64,000 nt of DNA from Datnioides undecimradiatus (GCA_008933995.1 WARS01000027.1:1328501-1392500); one strand, 5' to 3'. Shown: positions 10,540 through 22,155, counted from the stretch's first letter. Translations and numbers: made by a program. Notes: generated by a model not told the origin, from the letters alone.

Positions 10540-10561
10540 CTCGTAAGTCAAGGCACCACTG
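10540..10561 (-). repeat. Tigger right terminal inverted repeat
   Basis: Reverse complement begins CAGTGGTGCCTTGACTTACG, pairing with the left end with one mismatch. It is followed immediately by TA at 10562-10563. Confidence 0.93.
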
Positions 10562-10563
10562 TA

Positions 10564-11329
10564 ACTAATTCAGTGTAATTTCAGTTTAATTAATCATCAT
10601 CATCTTTAAACTGCACCTGAATGCAGCGTTACAGTGCAGTTTAATGTAGTTTGTTGTGTTTTTCCTCCTTTACTGTGCCGTGCTGCTTCAGGCCCAGAGG
10701 CCAAACAAGTGATTTTAAAGTTTATTTCATTATTTTTAACTAAGCAGGAACAAAAAAACAGTTTCTGCTTGAGGAGCGGGAGCCTGCAAACACTTTCCCC
10801 TTTTGATTTATGGCTCCGCTGTGTTTATCCTGCGCAGCTCAGAGGACGGGTCAGAGATGAAAGTGTGCTGTAACATCACACATGCAGTCGCTGCTGAGCG
10901 TGCTTCTCATTTTACAGCAAAAATAAATAAATAAATAAATAAAAAAACAAAAAGCCTCGGGGCGAAAAGCCAAAACAGGACGTTCTGCCGTGCACGCCGG
11001 CACTCGGTGTTCAGGTCAGCCTGCACCAAGGACGGAGGGGGCAGCGATTAGACAGGATTGCACTCAAATCCAAACTTACTCACAGTTAGAGCCAAAAACA
11101 CTGCAAAAGCTAAAAATAAATAAATAAAATAATGGCATTTAGAGCTTGTCGTCACCGTGCTGCGACGCGATGGAGCGACCTCAGCTGTTTGACCTCAGCA
11201 GCAGAGGTGGATGAAGGTCTGACGCTGAGGTGACAGGACTGATTTTGTGTCGAAGGAATAAAAGTTAAAAAGTCAAAAAACTGCATTTAAAAATTAAAAC
11301 TTTAAATGACAATATGGTGTCACCGCCTC
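10564..11329. other. Gene-free stretch with A-rich runs
   Basis: No gene seen. Contains an (AAAT)n run at 10919-10942, an A-rich run around 11105-11130, and otherwise unique sequence. The segment from about 10980 to 11060 is somewhat GC-rich without coding character. Confidence 0.45.
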
Positions 11330-11768
11330 CTCTCTATGCATGTGTCAGTGTTGTGTTTGTGTGTCAGCAGCTTGATAAACTGACTCTGGATCAGCTGTAA
11401 GACACATTTCTGTGTGTCAGCAGCAGCTTGATAAACTGACTCTGGATCAGCTGTAAGACACATTTCTGTGCTCCTCTTTTCAGCCGCTGCTTGTTTTTAA
11501 CTCTGTATCTGAAGCAGATGAAGGATTTCAGTCGTCGGACGTCTGGATCTGAAGTTATCAGAGAAACAAGCTGAGCAAACGTTAGCAGCAGCTCGGCTCG
11601 CCGCCCCTCCAGGACGTCCCGTGTGCGGCCGACAGCGTGGGAGAAACAGTGGTTTTTAAGGTGGAACTGCTTTATTCAGTGTTTCTCTGGGTTTGAATCA
11701 GCCGCTCTGTTTGTTTTGGAGAGGAGGAGACCTCTGTGGAGAATCCAGCTCCCAGTAAAAACCTCCTG
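11330..11768 (+). repeat. Dispersed repeat, long copy
   Basis: The 3' part (about 11633-11768: GCGTGGGAGAAACAGTGG, then GGTTTGAATCAGCCGCTCTG, then GGAGCTGGATTCTCC-like sequence) and the 5' part (CTGACTCTGGATCAGCTG) recur in inverse orientation at about 28845-29075. Between them this copy has about 167 bp (roughly 11466-11632) absent from the other copy. Part of that insert resembles 7840-7920. It also carries an internal tandem duplication of about 51-54 bp (11360-11410 and 11411-11464). No coding frame. Likely a non-autonomous element; class not assigned. Confidence 0.65.
11360..11464. repeat. Tandem duplication within the dispersed repeat
   Basis: Two adjacent near-identical units of about 51 and 54 bp, each running TGTGTGTCAGCAG through CTGACTCTGGATCAGCTG to GACACATTTC. 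The second has an extra CAG. Confidence 0.9.
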
Positions 11769-13205
11769 AAGTCTTATCTTAATCTATAATATCACATCAT
11801 CATCCATTTATATAAGTACAAGACCAAGTGCAGAATTTAAGTAAATGCACTTCTCTGATGCAGCAGCTGCAGTGCAATTAAATGCAACTTTACTGACATG
11901 TAGAATCATGTAAAACAATCATTTAAACATTGCCGGCATGTAAAACGCTGCGCCCTCAAAGACAAAACCACAACTTCCTGTTTAAAATTCCAGTTGTGCT
12001 CGAAATGAAGAACTTTGTCTAAACGCTGCTTTCTTGCCAGAGGCATCGTCAAACCCCCTGAAGAAGGTGCAGATTCAACCTGACAGTGACGTACAGCAGG
12101 GTGGACGGTGTCTGTACAACACCGGGCTCAGTGTTCACTTCAGAAACAGAACACACTTCGACCCCGCAGGATGACGCTCACCCACGTATCGTCTAATCTG
12201 ATGCAGCGACTACAAATCTGCTGCAGATCAGTTGTTTGTTGGTTTTTAAAGTTGCAAACGTGACTTTAAAGTTTAATTAAGAACTTGTCTTCATCACTGT
12301 GTTATTCAGAACAAAGCAGGTGGTCAACAGTGGACCTCAGACACCTGTTAGGACATGCAGACGGTGGTGACAGAGATGCTTCTACACAGATTCACTGCAC
12401 AAATACTCTTAAAGGTCCAGTTGATCCTGATTTTGCACCGGGAGCCTTCAGAAAGGCTGCTCAGCTGGGTAAAGTGGCGCCTGCATGCAGATCGCGGTCG
12501 TCAGCTCACGTTTCAATCAGGAGAGACAAGCGAGTGGAGCAAAGATAATGTTTATTACAGCAGAAGATGTGGTGACAGCTGATATCAGAGCGCAGACGAT
12601 GAATCTGCAGAGCCTGGGTGGTGATGGGGAGGTGGAGGGGCAGATAACAGCTTAAACACACTAAGAGGAGATATTCAAGAAAGACTGGATCAAGATAACA
12701 TGAGTTAATCCATGCAGAACTAAAAGAGGGTCGTTTTTAGGCACACCGAGCTAATACAGTTTAGTTAATGATAAAATAACCAAGAGAATAATTAAATTAG
12801 TGTTTTTTCAAACAGAGTTTGGTGCGTGCTCATTCGCGCAACGTGCTGGGCCAACGATGAAGGTGTGAAGGTCTGATATCTCAACTTAAACCTGGGAAAC
12901 GACGGCAGGGAGTTATGAGAGAGCATGTGAGAGGGAGTGAGTGAATGAACCTTCGCTAGTGCTCGTGCATTAGCGTTACATATGAAGAACAACAGAGGAG
13001 AAGCTCTTCTTCACCTGAACATCAATGCACGTTGTTGATTCAGAGCATAAACCGCCTCATTACGAAGATGAATGCACATTTGGGAGCTCAGCGTTGCAGA
13101 AACTTCCCAATTTGCAGATCAATCAACAGTTAAACTGTCCTAATTTTCACTTTTCACCAGGTTAGTGTTGCTCACCTGTTTATTTAACTGCTTTTATTGA
13201 TATTG
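11769..13205. other. Gene-free stretch
   Basis: No gene, RNA or named repeat supported. The sequence is mixed in composition; frames of 66-87 codons at 12285-12582 and 12792-12992 have no recognisable domain. Confidence 0.4.
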
Positions 13206-13457
13206 TGTCACAACCTTTGCACACGGAGGAGCGAGGAAACCAGAGGGGATGGACCCAGTTGCAGGAAAAGACACTTAAGGCTCGTCAAGGCAGGCGGGGT
13301 CAAAACCAGGCCTTCAGTCCAAAACGTGCACACAGAACCAAGAAGAACAGGCAGAGACACAACATATACAGACTGGGGACAAGACACAGGTGAAATCAAT
13401 GAACTAATCAAACCAGGAAGTAACTGGTAAACACTACAGAAACTCAAAACCATGACA
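13206..13457. mobile_element. Short non-autonomous repeat with TGTCA...TGACA ends
   Basis: A 252-bp unit starts TGTCACAACC and ends AAACCATGACA. Shortly after the start it carries the phrase GGATGGACCCAGTTGCAGG, and near the end AAACCAGGAAGTAACTGG. I recognise this layout from a common teleost dispersed repeat. There is no coding capacity. Possible origins are an internally deleted DNA element or a solo-LTR-like relic; the sequence does not decide. Confidence 0.45.
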
Positions 13458-14125
13458 TCAGCTGGCTTAAATGAACCTGGTTGTGTGTCTGTTGATGTGT
13501 TTGCTCCATCTGTTGTGTCTTTAGCATATTTGAATTAGAAAAAAACACTTTAAATTCCCCTTAAGTTGCATCTTAAGATCAAATATCTGAATTGTTTAGA
13601 AGAAGGATGAAGAACCAGACCAGATCAAATGATCCAGGTCAAGTTTTCAGCTTAGCGACACTTGTTTTATGGTTTTTAAATAAAAAAATATCTTAATTGT
13701 AAGAAAAGTTCATGTTTAGAGATAAAACACTGAAGCAAAAAGGTAAAAAAACCAGTGAATTTCATCTTCCTGTGTGATTTTCAGCTCCAAACCACCCACA
13801 GTAACGCCAGCCCTCAGACCCTGCTGTAGGTCCGACCCCGCGTCGCCTCCCGTTGATGTTTTATTAAATGAAACTGCACCATCATTGCTAAAGCTGTGGT
13901 CAAACCTTTGCCAGATCAAAAGACGCAGCGTTTGGCCTTTATCAGCTTAAATTATTCAGCGCATCCCTCTGACAGGTGGAGCTGGGGGACAATGAAAACG
14001 AACATACCTGTCATCCGCCTTGTTAAATATGAACAAATCGCCCTCTGTATACGAGCGGCGTAGGACCTTGGGCCAGACTTGTGGGGATGTGCTGCTTCCT
14101 GCGGCAGAATACTAAACAAGGATTT

Positions 14126-14129
<4 letters not shown>
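13458..14129. other. Gene-free stretch
   Basis: No gene seen; AT-rich with A-runs to about 13750, more balanced afterwards. Confidence 0.4.
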
Positions 14130-14165
<36 letters not shown>

Positions 14166-14602
14166 ATGTGAACATGGATGCATGCACGGCAGGTGGATTA
14201 GCATGCAAACAACACTGGCGAAGTCCGCTGAACACAATCCCGGAGGTGCGATTCACCGTCATGCACACAAACCTGCACTGTGCATACATGCCCCAAACAG
14301 AGGCTATAAACAGGCCATCAACCCCAGTACACACACACACACACACACTCCCACACACACACTCCCACACACACACACACACACTAGTCTTGCTAGTAAT
14401 CAGAGTGCAGTGTGTTTTTCTCAGCGGTGTAATTCATCAAAGTGACGGCTGCCAATGAGTCTCAGTCAGCCCGACAGCCACAGCTAATCAATCATCAATC
14501 TACCTGCTCTTTTGTTTCACGGCCCTCTGCAGTCACCAACGCCATATTTTCAACACACACACACACACACACACACTGAAACACACACTGAAACACACAC
14601 AC
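14130..14602. repeat. Microsatellite cluster: (TG)n, then two (CA)n
   Basis: TG run at 14130-14164, interrupted CA run with CTC breaks at about 14329-14385, and another CA run with CTGAA interruptions at about 14552-14602. The unique sequence between them is 140-170 bp. The TG and CA tracts are inverted relative to each other. Confidence 0.92.
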
Positions 14603-14933
14603 TCCCTCTCTGTCATGTTTTTGCGGTTCCTCTTCCCTGTCTGGGTCAGTGTGCAGAGCGAGGCGGCAGCGTGTTCTGGGGTTTCGGGGTTCATTTACCT
14701 GATTAGGTCGTCTTGGCTGAGCGAGGTAATCAAGGAGCTGCGATCGTCCCTCAGGTTTGACAGGAGGGTGTGTGAAGAATATCACTTCCTGCATGTCTTT
14801 CAGTCATTCCATTTTATTTCATTAGATTACATTTCATACAAGTATTTTAGCGTCTTTCAGCTCATAGTTTTGGTTTTTGTTGCTATTATTAAATATGGCC
14901 ACCATCTCCTGCAGAGTAGTGACCTTGTGCAGT

Positions 14934-15180
14934 GATGCTCTGCTCCCAGAGCTCCTGCCACGCTCTGATCTCTCCCCTGAAGTCCTGCTCTGTGACCTTG
15001 TGCAGCTCCATCTGTGACGTCCTCTGGACCTCCTCCACTGTGTGAGAGCAGAGACCCTTCAGCTGCACCGTCACTCTGGAGACACCAGAGCTCCACCTGT
15101 CCCAGTTCAGGTGGTTGGTGCTGAGTCTCCTCCTTCGGACGCCTCAGAGCGGCGCAGCAGAGCTCTCCACTGACAGTCTG
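14934..15180 (-). other. GC-rich block with a coding-like minus frame, unassigned
   Basis: On the minus strand a frame is open from about 15145 down to a stop near 14889 (roughly 80 codons), with residues such as VTVQLKGLCSHTVEEVQR followed by MELHKVTEQDFRGEI. Composition is richer in charged and hydrophobic alternation than the surrounding spurious frames. There is no ATG at its start and no clear splice acceptor. It could be a decayed exon, a transposon-derived coding fragment or chance. I do not recognise a family. Confidence 0.25.
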
Positions 15181-15559
15181 ACCCTTTTAGGTTTAGCGTT
15201 TAGGAACGACTACGTAATTTTCCTCATGCATCCAGAGTTCCCTCTGTTAATATTCAGGCAACATCCACATGAATACCTTCTCGTTTCAAACCTGCACCTT
15301 TTCCGTCCAAACTACTGTTGCAGTTTAGTTCCTTAAGTCTGAAAGGACAGAAACTAAGACTTTTGGACTCCAAAGACCCTGGAGTTTACTTCCCACATGG
15401 GTTCAATCAGTCATTTCTTGTCCTTTCTTGTGGTTAATTCAATGTTGATAATGTATTACTGACGTTGCTGACCTTGCTGTCTATGTTAGCAGCTGTTGTG
15501 CAGCTTAATTGTGCATTTCATCATGCAACACACATGCAGAGTGTCAGTTAACATTAACG
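15181..15559. other. Gene-free stretch
   Basis: Unique sequence without supported features. Confidence 0.4.
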
Positions 15560-16030
15560 TGACCTGCTGATAGTTTGTGCGGTGCGTGCTCGCTATCTCG
15601 GCTTGTCTAGACCAAGATCGTCAACGTATCATTGATGCGACCTCACTGCACATGTAACCACCAGTGTGTTCCCCATCAATATCGCACGTTGCATTATATT
15701 ACAGTGTGAATTAAAACGCGGCCATTAGGCTCACTTCTCCTTATCAACAGTTGGCAGCGCTCTAAGGATAAATAGCGCAGTGGAAGCCATTTGAAGTGCG
15801 GTGCAATTAATCTTTCCCTGGCCGCGGCCGCATTGGTAACAAGTCCCGTATTGATGGAAGTGAGATATTCCATTTGTTCCTTAATGGACTTGACGAATCG
15901 CTCAATTTGTTTCTTCCATAATTGTGGAGAAGATGAACCCCAGTTCTGTATGATCCCCCCTCCGGTCCGCCTCCTCTTCCACCTCGATCAATACTCACTC
16001 TCCGATCCTGCATCCTGTTCACAGACAGGA
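15560..16030. promoter_or_regulatory. Candidate conserved non-coding element
   Basis: Non-repetitive block free of microsatellites and dispersed repeats, with balanced composition and dense TAAT, ATTA and CCATAATTG-type motifs, plus a GCGGCCGCGGCC-like CpG cluster at about 15820-15835. This texture is typical of vertebrate developmental enhancers. On the minus strand a frame is open over 15694-15987 (97 codons, including WKKQIERFVKSIKEQ) but lacks an initiating ATG and clear splice sites, so I favour a non-coding element. The call is inference only. Confidence 0.3.
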
Positions 16031-16199
16031 ACATAAATTGGTGCGTCAGCGATTGTAGTTTGTTGAGGCTTTAACTAACCTTTAACTCTCAGTCTCTACG
16101 GCACACCCTCACCCTCAATTCCTAATAATAACTAGAATTTCAGCTCAAATCTGCTCATATAAGCTTATTTTTTACACATAAACTAGTTAAATGAACTGT

Positions 16200-17040
16200 T
16201 TTTCCATCAGAATAAAGCTAATTTGAAGGTTTTTCCTCGTTCTGCAGCGACTGTGCTGGCTCATCGCCTCAAACACAACGACTACACTGTTATTCTGCCC
16301 CTTTCAAAGGCTTCATCACAGAGACATGAACGTTTTCACACAGGAAGAAATGAAGTGCGTAGGGGTCGGGGGAGCGGGGGAAGTGGGTGTACGGCAGAAA
16401 AACAGCATCATTACTCCGGGAAGGAGTGAATGGGGTTTTTAAATAACATCCTAAATGCACTGTGGCTCTTTGTATTGTCCCGCTCTCACATGCTATTCAA
16501 TTCACACCCCGGCTGCCTGATGTTACACCTGTTTTCTTTTCAATTTCACTCCCTCTACACATGACACGGAGCAGGAGGTTAGATTGATGGGCTATATATT
16601 GGTCTGATGATGTATGGGGGCAATATTTGGCCTTAAGTGCCAGGCAGGAAGTGTCAGGATGGTGGTTTTTATGGTTTTTATGGCTCTTCCTTATTTGCAG
16701 TTGAGACTGATTCCCTGCACCTTTTAAAAAAGACGTTTACGCACCTAAAATGAAGTCTTTGTCGTGTCAGTCATGCATTTCTTTCCAAACGTTTTGCATT
16801 TTAAAGACAATGCTGTTCACATTTCAGTCTGAGCTGTTTGTCTTTCCAAAACACAAATGAATGATTGACAGTTTTCTGCAGACAAGGTCGAACCTTCATG
16901 CAACAAAGTCACCCTCCAGTCCCTTTTGTGCGTCTCCTCCATTTGAATGTATGAAACAGTGATTAAACGCAGGTGTTGATGCAGCAGCGTGGGAATTACT
17001 CTGCGTTTATGACCTTCAATCAAATCATTGTATTTGGCTC
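16200..17040. promoter_or_regulatory. Candidate regulatory block with G-quadruplex motif
   Basis: Unique, repeat-free sequence with enhancer-like texture (ATTA and CATTCA motifs, TATATATTGG). It includes a four-run G-tract at 16362-16387. No coding frame of note. Evolutionary conservation is not demonstrated. Confidence 0.25.
16362..16387 (+). other. G-quadruplex motif
   Basis: Four G-runs (4, 5, 5 and 3 guanines) separated by loops of 2, 3 and 4 nt, fitting the G3+N1-7 rule on the plus strand. It is the best such motif I found in the window. Confidence 0.7.
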
Positions 17041-18546
17041 ATGTGGTGGTGGCGCAATGGAAACGGAGGAATACGTCAACAATAACAGCAGCTTCAGAGG
17101 CAACAGAGCGGAAACACATTGGATGTAGTGCAACATTTTAATGCCTATGAGCTAAAAGAGGAGGACAAAGAAGAGACTGAACGTTTTGGTGTTAAAGTAT
17201 AAACACTGCAGTTCCCTGAGCGTCCACCAGAGGCTCCAGCAGTGAGTCAGTCCCCATAGACCCCCATGTTAAAATGCAGCAGTAAACATGTTTACAGCCT
17301 GGTACAAACAACGGTTTGGTCTCTGCAGCTAGTTTCCCCGTTCATGACGACTGTACGGGCTAGCACCTCTTTGCACCATTTTTGGATTATCCAGAAGTTA
17401 GTTGACAGGAGACGCTCTACAGAAACCTCTGAGCGTCGGCGCGATGGCTGTTACAAATTGTTTTTACAGACACTATGATGCCCCTGAAGCTAGTATCATT
17501 CATCATGCTAGCAGCGATGCTAACACAAATATGTAATGCCATATTAAACTACTAGCACCTGCTAACCTCTGGATTTAATGTGAAATCTGAGTTCACATCC
17601 ACAATCAACACCTGTGAACCAGCATGTTAGCATTCTGATTCTGACATCAGCATTTAGCTTAAATTACCAATGTGCAGCCTCGCAGAGCTGCCAGCATGAC
17701 TTCAGATTCTTGTTTTTCTATTGCAGGTATGACATCTGGTGTCTACTGTTTGTTGCCAGTTGCGTTCATCTGCGTAGTGAGTAATTAGCATCCACCTGTC
17801 ATTAAAATCCATCCACAGCTTAATGCGTCTTTTCCAGATGATGCAACTTATCAATGATGAAGTCAGTGAGTTTGTCTAAATCCATGTAGCCCAACTAAAA
17901 ACACCAGTGTCTGTAATATAGGCAGCAGGGGATTCAGGCTTCTGGTAGCTCTTTTGTGCTAAATAGCATGAAAAATATCACTTTTCAAGAGAAAATTAAA
18001 CTTAATTTTAGCAATTTTGTCCATTTCAACTTCCTCCGACAAGATAATAATGTGAGTAGAAAACATGTGATTCACTGAGTTACCCACTGTCGCGTTGTGT
18101 TGGTTGTTGTTGTTGACACAGTGGAAAGTATGCATCTGTAATCATGAAACCACAATAATAAAGACTTTATACACAACAGTGAGCAAGTCCTTTGTGGTTT
18201 TAGGGAGAACATATTGCCATTTTGCGTGTGTGACCACCATCTTTTTGGGCCTCAGGACCTCCTGTAGGATCCAATTTGACATTGCCGACTGCGGTCAGAC
18301 GCGCGCACGCTTAGCCTCGTCCTCCGTGAAGTGCTGATCGTCCTGCAGCGTGTGCACTGTTTTCTGCAGACGGCTCCACATTTGAATGCAGCTTCGGTCT
18401 GGTTCGGCTCTCGCTAATGTAAACAGTTCATTTAGATTATGAGAATTTTTATTGGCTGAGAAACACAGGCGGTGTTTATTGCACATTTGAGACGGAGAGT
18501 AAACTGAGTTTTAGATTGGCAGCTGTGACAGAGCAGAATATTATGA
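17041..18546. repeat. Gene-free stretch with GTTAGC-type repeat relics
   Basis: About 17480-17700 is rich in GCTAGC, GTTAGCATTC and CATCAGCATTTAGC words matching the dispersed family at 4890-5060. The rest is unique sequence with no supported gene. Confidence 0.4.
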
Positions 18547-18642
18547 GTGTGTGTGTGTGTGTGTGTGTGTGTCTTGCTCTTCACTGTCCTTCAACAGTTC
18601 AACAATCTCATTTACATACTCATAAATCATTCACATCTGACG

Positions 18643-18684
<42 letters not shown>
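18547..18684. repeat. Inverted (TG)n / (CA)n pair
   Basis: TG run at 18547-18572 and CA run at 18650-18684 with about 77 bp between them. Confidence 0.93.
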
Positions 18685-18686
<2 letters not shown>

Positions 18687-18764
18687 GTGGGTACTGTAAT
18701 AATGAGCTGTTTGAATACACCTTTCAGCTCAAACAAAAATAACCCACGTACACAACAACGGATG

Positions 18765-19550
18765 GATTTATTGACTGGAGGATGGGTAGATTTATGGAAA
18801 ATGGATTGATTCATAGATGTAAAGATGGAGTTTGTGGATGGTTGGATGTAATGGATGGATGTGAAGTAGGCTTGGATGGATTTATAGGCGATGGTTGGAT
18901 GAACGTGATGTAATGTTGTTGAATGGATGGAAGGATGGATTCATGGATGGATGGATGACAGATGGATGGATTCATGTATGAAGGGTGGCTGGATGTGATG
19001 TAATGTTGGTTGAATCGATGTTGGATGGATGTGTTGTAATGGAGTTAGATGAATGGATGAACGGATGGATGGATTAGATGCAATGTTGGTTTGATGCATG
19101 GATTTTAGTGTTGCATGGATGAATGGAGGGATGGATAATGGTTGGATGAATTGATGTAATGTTATTGGATGGATGGGATAATGCATGGATGTATGGATGT
19201 GATGTAATGTTGTCAGATGGATGTATGATAATGGACCGTTGTATGTTAGATGCTGGATGGATGAACGGATTGATGGATGTTGGATTTATGGATAATGTTT
19301 GGATGAATGTTGTTGGATGAATGGATGGAAGGATAGACAGTAGGATTGGATGCATGTTGGATGGATGTTAGATGGATTTATAGATGATGTCGGATGAATT
19401 GCGGGATAAATGGGATGTATGCTTGGATGGATACAAGGTTGCATTGAATTATAAATGGATGGATGGACGGTTCAATGGGTTTATGGATGGACTGATGTGT
19501 GCTTTGATGGATGCATAGCTGAGTGGATGGATGGATGATGGATGAATTCC
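18765..19550. repeat. Degenerate (TGGA)n satellite
   Basis: About 780 bp dominated by TGGATGGA and GATGGATG words interspersed with TGATGTAATGTTG and TTATGGATGATG phrases. Some longer-period structure is visible: GTGATGTAATGTTG recurs at irregular intervals. The frames it opens on the minus strand (HPSIHPT-rich) are a by-product of the repeat. Confidence 0.92.
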
Positions 19551-19959
19551 TGCAGTGGTTGGGTCACAGTTTCACACATTTAGTTGGAGGAGATTAGTGA
19601 AGAAGTAAACCAGGAAGAAGAAGAACAGGGAAGTTTATGTTTTTACCAGTTTCTAAAGTATTTTATGTAACAGAAACATCACATTCGGCCAGACTGACTC
19701 AGCAGTGTCGTGTACACAGCAACCTCTAGTGTTAGCTTACATTAACAATACTATGCTACTGGTAACAGCAGCTGGCGCGAACTGCACTGAGCAAAGATGC
19801 ATTTCATTACTTTCGTATTCAAGTTTTCATTCATAAGAGGAAGGATGGCTTCATTTTCCTTTGAAAAGTTAAATGTTTAATCGGCTTCGAACTCAAAGAA
19901 TAAAAGAAAAAAAAACCTGTTTTCATCTCTGCGTCATAACGTCCTTGTCGCTGTGTGGC
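19551..19959. other. Gene-free stretch
   Basis: Unique sequence; no supported features. Confidence 0.4.
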
Positions 19960-20300
19960 CTGCGTGTGCTTCATTTCCAATGCCACATTGAATGAACGGT
20001 GTCACGGCAAAGCCAAGACAAGGCAGCGCCGCGTTGAATGGAGGACTCTGAATGCACCGTTTCATGCACAAACTCCAGCTCGACGTACATTTAGTATGAG
20101 GTGTTGCTGAAAACTTTAGGGCCTCTGCTGGAATTTCAAATGAAGGTCTGTTGGGTTTGAATCATAACCAGCCGCATAAAATACATTTGTTATGAGGGGC
20201 GGCCACGCAGCTTTATTTTGACATTTTCCCCGCAATACATAATCCAGGCACAGCTAAAATAAACATATCCTACAGATTTATGGTTTCAGGGGAACTTTGG
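19960..20300. promoter_or_regulatory. Candidate conserved non-coding element
   Basis: Repeat-free block with phrases such as TTATGAGGGGCGGCCACGC, GCAATACATAATCCAGGCAC and CATAAAATACATTTGTTATG. The mix of AT-rich homeodomain-like words with CpG-containing words is typical of vertebrate enhancers. Inference only. Confidence 0.28.
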
Positions 20301-22009
20301 ACTGACACAGAGGTGTAGGTTGAATATCTGTGGTGCATTTTGAATCTAATATAAATAAATATACTGTTCATTATGTTGGTGAACTTGGACTTTCCTTATG
20401 CAGTTTGTTTGGGATGTTGGTTTGTAAGTACTTTTTAAATAATAAAATGTTCTTGCTGGATATCGATTAGATGCGTCTGGTTGTTTCGAAATCACACAAA
20501 ACGCTCAATAAAAAGGGGATTCAGGAACAAATCAGACCTGTTTTGTTTCTGTTTCTGTGATTTTCGCTCAGCCTCCACACAAAAACAACGGCACGGGGAA
20601 ATAAAGAGACAAACAGTTAGCAGGAATGCGTCATCTATGGACGGCTGACTGACCAGATGTATAGGCATGCCACTCGACACACGGGGTCAGAGGTCAGGGG
20701 TCAACGTCAGGCTTTGAGTGAGGGCAGAGGGGCTTAACGCTGCATGTGTGATGGAGAGAGATGAAAAGACTTCTGAAGAATCAACAGGACAAGAAAGCAA
20801 ACTTCAAACGAAATCGATGGATAGAAGAAATGTGATGTTGAAGCAGAGTGGGGTTTTTTTTTTTCCTCTTTTAGATCAACTGTGTGTGCCCTTGACTTTA
20901 GATTTGAGTTTTCTCCACTGGTAAGAAACAATGATGTGTGAGTTTTAAAGGACAACACTGATTTAAGACGCAGCTATACTCCATAGTTACGTAACTTCTG
21001 CTCAATAGGACGACTTTGACTGTACCAACAGATCAGACATTACAAAAAATAGGTTTATATATTTAAGTTGACATAAAATTTAATTTTTAGATCGGTCATA
21101 TTGTCTATCTAATTAACAGTATATGGGAAAAAATACAAAAAAGCCCACATTTCTTTGTATCATTATATCAAAATCCAACCATGTTTTCTTCCTGTAAAAC
21201 AAACTATATCATTAAATGAGCTTAAACCAATAAATTTCAATCATTAATATCATAACTTCCAGCCATAGATCAGTCTTTAAGTTTAAGTGGCACAGAGCTA
21301 ACAGTGGTTAGCTAGCTAGCTAGCAACAGCATGCTACATCCAAACAAATGTTGAAGCTAAAATAAAATATCAGTGTAACTTCACCTGTTTGCTATAACAT
21401 TTCCTCCAGACAGACAGCTACACACAGTCTTTTAGAGTATTTAAGATTATTCACAGTTCAGTTTTAGTCTGACGAATGTTTGTGGTTGTTGATCCAAAAT
21501 GGCGGTCAGAGTTCCTGACTGAATTTAATTAGGAAACAGCAGCACCGTCTGGTCAGGGTGGCCAGACTCAAGGTTCAACTCCTTCCCGCGCACACGGGCT
21601 TCCGCTCTCTGAAGGGAGGCGTGTTCATAAACACATAGTTGTGATGTTCTGCAATCGAAAAGTTTGCAGCCATGCTAGCAGCAGGCTAGCACCTTGAGCT
21701 ACAAGCTAACGTCAGAATGCACACTCACAATGGCGTGCTGTGAAGCAGGTGTACTGTTTATCACGTTAGCTTGTTGCCGTAGTGTGTTAGCATGCTGATA
21801 TTTGCTAATTAGCTGATGGCTGATGTTATTCCTTTTGCAGCCATTTCCTCATGCAACGGCGTGGGTGTGTGTGTTTGTGTCCCTACAAGCCAATCAGGGT
21901 CTGTGTAATGTGTACTCACAGCCTTCATAGCGGCACATCAGAGAGTGTGCATGTGTGTGTGAGCATGTGCGACGGTATTTGCATGTGCTCTGTTTGAGAA
22001 GACGTGCAA
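20301..22009. repeat. Gene-free stretch with GTTAGC-type repeat relics
   Basis: Contains (TAGC)n-like GTTAGCTAGCTAGCTAGC at about 21309-21326 and a copy of the GTTAGCATGCTGATATTTGC family at about 21660-21830. Otherwise unique; no gene. Confidence 0.45.
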
Positions 22010-22120
22010 ACACACACACACACACACAGCCCGCTCATTCCAACACTGTGTTTAACAGCTCACTTAGTGAACCAGTGAACCCTGCAAACCATCCAGGCGT
22101 TTACATGATCAGCAAGTCAA

Positions 22121-22153
<33 letters not shown>
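22010..22153. repeat. Two (CA)n microsatellites
   Basis: CA runs at about 22010-22028 and 22123-22153. Confidence 0.93.

Positions 22154-22155
<2 letters not shown>

Larger units (their letters stand above)
8425..10561 (+). mobile_element. Complete Tigger/pogo-type DNA transposon
   Basis: The element is 2137 bp. The left end begins CAGTGGTACCTTGACTTACG and the right end is its reverse complement with one mismatch in the first 22 positions. A TA dinucleotide flanks each side (8423-8424 and 10562-10563), the target-site duplication expected for Tc1/mariner-superfamily insertions. One reading frame between the ends encodes a transposase. Degenerate 9-bp motifs (consensus about AVTTAYGAG) recur just inside both ends. 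An AATAAA at 10341-10346 follows the stop codon. Near-identical arms and an unbroken frame indicate a relatively young insertion. Tigger elements move by cut-and-paste. Confidence 0.95.

Noticed and set aside
18941..19355. HPSIHPT-rich minus frames resembling a repetitive secreted protein
   Set aside because: By-product of the TGGA satellite.
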